Shown here in pieces: positions 58,742 to 64,000 of a DNA stretch of 64,000 nt. Position numbers and translations under genes: made by a program. The number at the start of each line of letters is the position of its first letter. The stretch's first letter is position 1. The DNA is from Acanthornis magna. Taxonomy: Eukaryota > Chordata > Aves > Passeriformes > Acanthizidae. The DNA is taken from contig JAWUZG010000138.1 in the NCBI GenBank assembly GCA_036785705.1, positions 2,187,501 to 2,251,500 of the forward strand. Reading direction: 5' to 3'. Under the pieces are notes generated by a model. The model made no database searches. It saw nothing but the letters and a program-made list of their open reading frames with translations, and was not told the DNA's origin.

Positions 58742-60147
58742 GTACAAAGACGGAGATAGCCTGGAGAAAAGCATGTCTGTGATGCTGTCTTTAAGGATTT
58801 CTGGGTGGAATGTAACCTCTGCTCTGCCCATCTCTGCTCCTTCTGTTGAGCAGAGAATAGAAATTGGTATAAATTGTAAATGCTCTCCATTCTGGAGAGC
58901 TTCAGGCCATTTAGTTCTTTGGAGATTTTTTTGTGTTAAATGATCTATTTAAGACCAAGAGAAAACATCGGTGCCTGATGTAAAGATAATAAAATTTACA
59001 CACTGTATCAAGGCAGCTTTAAACTGTTCCAGCATAATCCTGGGTACATCACAGTGCCTCAATTAGGCTGGATTTTAGTACTGACCAGGGACTGGAATTT
59101 GGTGAGTTTGTGATCTCGAGTAAATCTGCAGGAACTCGGGTATTTCACACCCTCCCATTCCTCAGGGTATAAATCAGCATTTGTATGAGCTATGTGAGCA
59201 CTGCCACCTGCCCAGCTGCCCTTGCTGGCTCCACGGGCTTGGCTAAATGCACAGAGGTTTCTCCTTGCCACTGAGGGAACTTGGGAAAGGTGGTTCCCAT
59301 GCCAGGATTGTCCCAGGACTCGGGTACAGCCGTTCAGCTGCTTCCCTCTGCAGTTCCCCCATCTCCAGGGCCTCACTTGCCCTTCCCAGGCCCATGCTCT
59401 GCCTGGGTGAGTCCCCTCGTGATGGGGTGGGGCTGGCCCTGCCTCTCATTTCCCACTGCTGGAGCCCCAGTGACCAAAACACTGAGCGATCCTCCCTCCA
59501 CGTTGAAAATTGGAATTATTTCTATCAGCTATTCGTGGTCCATCAGCTCAGGGTGCATTCAGCTCCCTGGGGAAGGGTTTCTTTAACCCCCAAAGAGGAT
59601 GTCAGAGGGATTTTTCTGAAGCAGGTGTTCTTCTAGTGCTTCACCTTCTAAGCCAGCTGTGCTGTACAGCTCGGCACTGCCAGCAGTGCCAACAGGGGAG
59701 GAATTTTAGAGTTTGCACCTGGATTTTATGAGTTTTTTCCCCTCTGGAAGGGTGTGGCAGAGCCCTGTTAGAGGTTTAAGTCAAACCTCACTCTCTTCTT
59801 GATCTGTCTATCCAAAGAAAGGTTTTCAGCCAACAGTTTCCTTCCTGTTGAAGTCCTCCCTGCTCTACATATGGAAAGCATCTGTCTGCCCCACCTGTGG
59901 CTCTGAGTTTACCTGAACTGTTAGTGAGTCCAGCAGTGCCCCTGGGGATGTGCAAACAGGCTCATCCCACAGATCCCAGCACACAGAGGTGCACTCAGCA
60001 GATTAAGGCTCAGCCTGTGTGTCCCTGGGAAAGGTTGGGGTGCCCCAGCCAGATGTGCTCACGGCAGCTCAGGTGACAGCACAGGGGACCCTGTGGTGTA
60101 TCAGCAGGGTCTGTGTGATGCTGTGCTTGCTTGTTCTGCCACAGAAA

Positions 60148-60443
60148 GCCTGGGAAGGGCTGGAGAGAGACTTTTTGCAGTGATAGGACAAGGTGGAATG
60201 GCTTCAAGATGAAAATGGGTAGATTTAAATCAGATGTCAGGAAGAAATTGTTCCCTGTGAGGGTGGGCAGGCCCTGGCAGAGGTGCCCAGAGAAGCTGTG
60301 GCTGCCCCTGGATCCCTGGCAGTGTCCAAGGCCAGGCTGGACATTGGGGCTTGGAGCAGCCTGGGACAGTGGAAGGTGTCCCTGCCATGGCAAGGGTGGG
60401 ATGGATGAGCTTTAAGTTCCCTTCCAGCCCAAACCATTCTGTG
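60148..60443 (+). repeat. CR1 LINE, about 300 bp (+)
   Basis: 'tgggaagggctggagagaga' through 'gaagctgtggctgcccctgg' to 'cttccagcccaaaccattct' and GTGATG. Confidence 0.9.
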
Positions 60444-61052
60444 ATGCCATTGCATGGTTTGTTGAGCTGGCTGGGTCAGCAGTGTCTCAGCAGATCCTGG
60501 CCATGGTGTAAAACACATCTGGCCATGGTGTAAGACATGTCTGTCTTCAGCCAGAGTCTAAAATAAACCCCAGGGGGCTCAGGGATGTCACTTCCTGCTG
60601 TTGAGGTGGAATGAAAGAACAAACAGGACTGAGGTGATGATGGGGTGGTGTATCTGCCAGGAAGATTTGCACATGTCCCTCACAGCAGCTGCAGAGCCCT
60701 GCCCAGCGAGGTGGGGAGCTTGGTGCTGCTGAGGAAAGCAGCAAAGAGCTGTTATAAATTAGCAGCTCTCAGCCCTGGGGAAGCTGCCTGAGAGCAGCAC
60801 TAGGGCTGCTCAGCCCACGCTTGTTAATGACCTGCACAGGAGGGGGGCAATTAGCAGGAGAAACTCATTGATGAGAAAATCAGTTGGAGTTAGCAAAGGG
60901 CAGGGATCCTAGGGAGAAGTCTGGAGGAGACCTGGGAAAACGGGGGATCGGGCAATGGGGTGGAAAATGCCACTAAATGGAAGGTTCCAGAGGGGCAGGA
61001 TGGTGAGAGGGCAGCTCCAGCCTGGCTGCGCTGAGGCCATGGGGCAGGGGCT

Positions 61053-61335
61053 TGTCAGGAAAAACTAATCCACAAACTCCAGAGGTTTATGTCCAAAAAG
61101 GAGACAGAGGAGTCCTGTAAGTTTATTCATGAACAAAGGGAGAGCTCATGGGCATTTCCCATGGGGTCTCTCGGATTGTTAGAGGACGCAGCCTCTTTTT
61201 ATCCTAATTTCCCAGCCGCAGTTCCCTCTCCCTTTCCCCATAGGCTGAGGTACTCGAGAGGTACAGACTGCCCGGAACGCCTAAAGCAGACACAGTAATA
61301 TACATTTCCCCTAATGCAGACACTCTCAATACACA
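61053..61335 (-). mobile_element. Endogenous retrovirus LTR (-), 283 bp
   Basis: On the minus strand the element begins TGTGTATTGAGAGTG (at 61335) and ends TTCCTGACA (at 61053), giving TG...CA ends. TTTATT at 61122-61127 is an AATAAA on that strand. The stretch directly outside its 5' end on the + strand is a pyrimidine tract (61336-61359), the reverse complement of a polypurine tract, which is where a minus-oriented provirus should have one. Old, non-coding remnant. Confidence 0.65.
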
Positions 61336-61500
61336 TCCCCCCTTTTCTTCTTTTTCTTATGTCTCTGTTCCTGTAGTTTATTAACACAGTCTTGGGAAAG
61401 TCAGTCACTGGAATTCCTATGGAAATCCTTCCCATTGTTTCTTCTATCTCTCAGTATCAGCCTGATCTCACCAGCAGTTTGTTTGTAAAGACACTCCCTC
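61336..61500 (-). mobile_element. ERV internal remnant (-), next to the LTR
   Basis: It starts with the polypurine tract in reverse complement (ccccccttttcttc then TTTTTC). The following 140 bp has no retroviral coding content I can recognise. The right boundary is uncertain and no second LTR is present, so the provirus is truncated. Confidence 0.45.
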
Positions 61501-61621
61501 ATTCCTTTCAGGCTGGTCCCCTGTGGGTTCCTGGTGACTTTGTGGCCGATGTCCCCCTCCCTGGGCTGTCCCCACTGCACAGGGCTGTTCTCACAGGGAT
61601 CCTGTCTGTGTCTCCCTGCAG

Positions 61622-61762
61622 GTGCAGGAGTTCAGGGTGACAGAAGGCAAGATCAACGAGGCCAGGGAGCACTACAGACCTGCTGCCCGCCGCGCCTCGC
61701 TGCTCTACTTCACCATGACCGAGCTGCACGCCATCCACCCCATGTACCAGTTCTCCCTGAAG
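61622..61762 (+). CDS. DNAH9: DNAH9 window exon 21: start of AAA6
   Basis: 141 nt, phase 0 at both ends, residues 1268-1314. It reads VQEFRVTEGKINEAREHYRP, AARRASLLYFTMTELHAIHP and MYQFSLK. INEAREHYRPAAxRASLLYF and the terminal YQFSLK are conserved in DNAH9, 11 and 17 and lead into AAA6. The acceptor is tctccctgcag. The donor gtacct is one of the weakest in the window, but the frame and family place the junction here. The next exon lies beyond the window. Confidence 0.95.
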
Positions 61763-61813
61763 GTACCTGCCCTCCTTGGGCCTCCTGGGGCTGCTCTCCC
61801 TTCCTGGGATTGA

Positions 61814-61939
61814 TAGAATCACAGAATCACAACTCTCAGAATGGTTTGGGTTGGAAGGGATCTTAAAGCTCATCCTATCCCACACCCCGCTGTGGGCAGG
61901 GACACCTTCCACTATCCCAGCTTGCTCCAAGCCCTGTAG
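61814..61939 (-). repeat. CR1 LINE 3' fragment (-)
   Basis: 'gatagaatcacagaatcaca', 'aatggtttgggttggaaggg' and 'agcttgctccaagccctgta'. It starts only about 50 bp after exon 21. Confidence 0.9.
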
Positions 61940-63025
61940 AAAGAGTCACAGTTTTAATGTTTTAATAAATGGAAAACTTTTTTTCATCATATAAGAAAGG
62001 TATTTTGGGGGATGGAGGGTTAAATGAGCATCCTGGTCTACAACTTCTTCCAAATGATTTCTTACCTTGACAAGTGACCTGGAAAAAGGAATTGAGAAGA
62101 GACTACAATATGTTGAGCCTCATCCACAAAGCGGCTTTTCTTTTTGATATCTACGACTCGTTTGTTGAAGTAATTTTATCAGAAAAATGTACAGAATATC
62201 TTTTGTGCCTTTTGAAAGATTCATCCCTTACACATACATAATAGATACAGGGGTTCCTGAGGTTTCACCTTTAATCTGTGTCTTCTGTAGTTAGTTTGTT
62301 TTATGTTTTCCAGTTAACATTAGCAGTGTATATAAATACATAGAAAATAATTGGGTGAAATGGTTTTCTCTAATAAATTTTGATGACAGATCATAAAACA
62401 TTGTGTAAAGATGCACAGAGATGATTTTAGAATACTTGCCACACAGCTGGGAGCCCATTATAAATTAGAACACAAAGATTTATGTGCTGCTCTGCAGCAC
62501 GTTTTAACACAATTTAAAGAAATGTTAAGCAGGGAAATGCGTTCTGCAATTATTTAATAATGCATTCAGTATCAATGTTACTTTAATTTGTTGAGGCATC
62601 ATTTTTCCTTTGTAGAACCCTAAAAATAAGGCTGCCAACACGGTCATGCCTTGTCCAGTTGGTGCCATCAATGTGTATTGGCCTGGTTATTTCCTTTAGC
62701 TGGGCTCAGCACAAGGAGCCTTTCCATTGCTAGGCGGGTCTTGGGTTTTATGTTCTTGTGAATTTTATTTTCCTAGTTGCATTTCATAATTTGCTCATGT
62801 TTTTAATTTGGATGACTCTGAAAGTTTTTTGTCTTTTCTCATTTAGATCGGAAATGTTATTGTAGTAATCCTTAATCTCTTATATAAGAGACTTCTTCTT
62901 GATGCAGGCACCCACCCTTGAGGGGGACTTCACTGGCTGCTTCAGCCCACTGCCACTGCTCCCTGCCCTCCTCAGCCAGTCCTTTGCTGGATCCAGACAG
63001 TAAAATACTCACGGGACTTTTAAAA

Positions 63026-63053
63026 ATTATTATTATTATTATTATTATTATTT
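63026..63053 (+). repeat. (ATT)n microsatellite
   Basis: About nine uninterrupted ATT units, followed within 50 bp by a CR1. Confidence 0.95.
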
Positions 63054-63097
63054 AGAGGAATTTCTCTTCTCCAAGGTGAAATATTTGTGCAATAGTT

Positions 63098-63630
63098 GTG
63101 CTTTTCTCCTCTGCTCTGGTGAGACTCTGCCTGGAGTAGTGTCCAGGTCTGGGGTCCTCAACACAGGAAAGATGTGGACATGATTGAGCAGGTCCAGAGG
63201 ATATAATCCAAGAGCTGGAGCCCCTCTGTGGAGCCAGGCTGGGAGAGCTGGGGGTGTTCACCTGGAGAAGAGAAGGATCCAGGGAGATCCTAGAGCCCCT
63301 TCCAACGCCTAAAGGGCTCCAGGAGGGCTGGAAAGGGACTGGGGACAACGGATGAAGTGACAGGGCACAGGGAATGGCTTCCCACTGCCAGAGGGTAGGG
63401 ACAGATGGGATATTGGGAAGGAATTCCTCCCTGTGAGGGAGGTGAGGCCCTGGCACAGGTGCCCAGAGAAGCTGTGGCTGCCCCTGGATCCCTGGCAGTG
63501 TCCAAGGCCAGGCTGGACACTGGGGCTTGGAGCAGCCTGGGACAGTGGGAGGTGCTGCTGGCAGGGGGTGGAACTGGATGAGCTTCTGTTGGAGTTTCTC
63601 CCCATGGAAACCATTCTGGAGTCTGTGTTT
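63098..63630 (+). repeat. CR1 LINE, about 530 bp (+)
   Basis: 'tgagactctgcctggagtag', 'gctgggggtgttcacctgg' and 'gaagctgtggctgcccctgg' to 'tggaaaccattctggagtct'. The last 60 bp is diverged. Confidence 0.9.
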
Positions 63631-64000
63631 CCTCTGGGAACTCCACTATCTGCTGGCTCAACGTCTGCAGAGAAGGTGCTCTGGGTCTCCAGTGGGAGCA
63701 CATTGGGCAGAGAAACATTTCCTGTAATGCCTTGTGCCTCAGTTCCCTCTGCCCCATCCCTGTTGCCTCCTGGGGCCCCAGGGAGCGCAGTGTCCTGGGG
63801 AATGTCACCTGTGCCAGGCTCTGTGTCCCTGCAGAGTGGCCACAGGCAGAGCCAGGGCTGCTCTCTGTGTGTTCCTTGTCCTGTGGAACACAAGGACAGC
63901 AGGGAACCTGAGCTGGCATCACTCACTGTGACCCCCCGGGGGCACCTGGGGCCATGCAAAGGGCAGCTCCCATCCCCCATTCCCCATTCCCCATTCCCAC

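Larger units (their letters stand above)
58742..61621 (+). other. Intron 20-21
   Basis: 2,880 bp. CR1 (+) lies at 60148-60443 and an antisense ERV fragment at 61053-61500. A near-duplicate 'ctggccatggtgtaa' occurs twice near 60500-60535. Nothing else was recognised. Confidence 0.85.
888..61762 (+). other. DNAH9: DNAH9-like axonemal dynein heavy chain gene, internal part (21 exons)
   Basis: This is the span of an outer dynein arm heavy chain, an ATP-driven motor that slides doublet microtubules in motile cilia. Twenty-one exons join in frame to 1,314 codons without a stop, all introns are GT-AG, and exon order follows the AAA3, AAA4, stalk, microtubule-binding domain, stalk, AAA5 order of the family. 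About 4,450-4,500 residues is usual for this subfamily, so roughly 30% of the protein is here; both ends lie outside the window. Assignment to DNAH9 rather than DNAH17 or DNAH11 rests on remembered paralog differences: GTAGTGKS in AAA3, [11 protein letters not shown] with DYGHWY, and LYLHESNRVYRDKMVEE. In people DNAH9 works in distal outer arms of airway cilia. The heavy chain identity is near certain; the paralog is probable. No frameshift or premature stop points to a pseudogene. Confidence 0.9.
61763..64000 (+). other. Intron downstream of window exon 21 (partial)
   Basis: At least 2,238 bp. CR1 lies at 61814-61939 (-) and 63098-63630 (+), and an (ATT)n array at 63026-63053. Region 61990-62890 is AT-rich and repeat-free. 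I see no further exon before the window ends. Confidence 0.8.

Noticed and set aside
888..61762. Assignment to DNAH17 or DNAH11 instead of DNAH9
   Set aside because: Paralog-specific strings (GTAGTGKS in AAA3, [11 protein letters not shown] with DYGHWY, ESNRVYRDKMVEE, VQE..VTE.KINEAREHYRPAA) agree better with DNAH9 as I recall the three. A phylogenetic tree would settle it.
1..64000. CRISPR, bacterial operons, tRNA or rRNA genes
   Set aside because: No regularly spaced palindromic repeats, no Shine-Dalgarno-led gene sets and no RNA gene signatures. The tandem repeats present are ordinary eukaryotic satellites.

Overview
This window looks like vertebrate nuclear DNA, almost certainly from a bird and probably a passerine. 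It is dominated by CR1 LINE fragments in both orientations, many ending in the diagnostic ATTCTRTGA-type tail, plus a few antisense endogenous-retrovirus LTRs. No bacterial genes, CRISPR arrays or tRNA/rRNA genes were seen.

The only gene I can support is an internal part of an axonemal outer-arm dynein heavy chain on the + strand, best matched to DNAH9 (closest relatives DNAH17 and DNAH11). I placed 21 consecutive coding exons between 888 and 61762. Every junction is GT-AG, all phases agree, and the joined exons give 3,942 nt = 1,314 codons with no stop. They run from the AAA2-AAA3 connection through AAA3 (Walker A GTAGTGKS, Walker B, sensor), AAA4 (Walker [10 protein letters not shown]), coiled-coil stalk helix CC1, the microtubule-binding domain (whole in one 426-nt exon), CC2, AAA5 and the start of AAA6. 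The start codon, tail, AAA1 and most of AAA2 lie upstream. The rest of AAA6 and the C-terminal domain lie downstream.

Layout: 1-887 is intron. Exons 1-6 (888-14093) carry AAA3 and the path to AAA4, exons 7-11 (14340-23299) carry AAA4, exons 12-15 (24376-37460) carry the stalk and microtubule-binding tip, and exons 16-21 (46421-61762) carry AAA5 and the AAA6 boundary. Introns range from 246 bp to 8,960 bp and hold about 30 CR1 pieces, three LTR-type elements that all lie antisense to the gene, two GC-rich minisatellites, a C-rich pentamer array and several microsatellites.

I found no new multi-gene system. The items most worth a second look are structural. The 3' end of exon 19, with its splice donor, is present three times, separated by trinucleotide arrays. 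A 477-bp element has TG...CA ends, about 47-bp imperfect terminal inverted repeats and a 5-bp target duplication. A 54-bp tandem repeat multiplies acceptor-like sequence just upstream of exon 11. Opposed CR1 copies flank single exons. Residue numbers below refer to the 1,314-residue peptide joined from this window (first residue L of exon 1 = 1).
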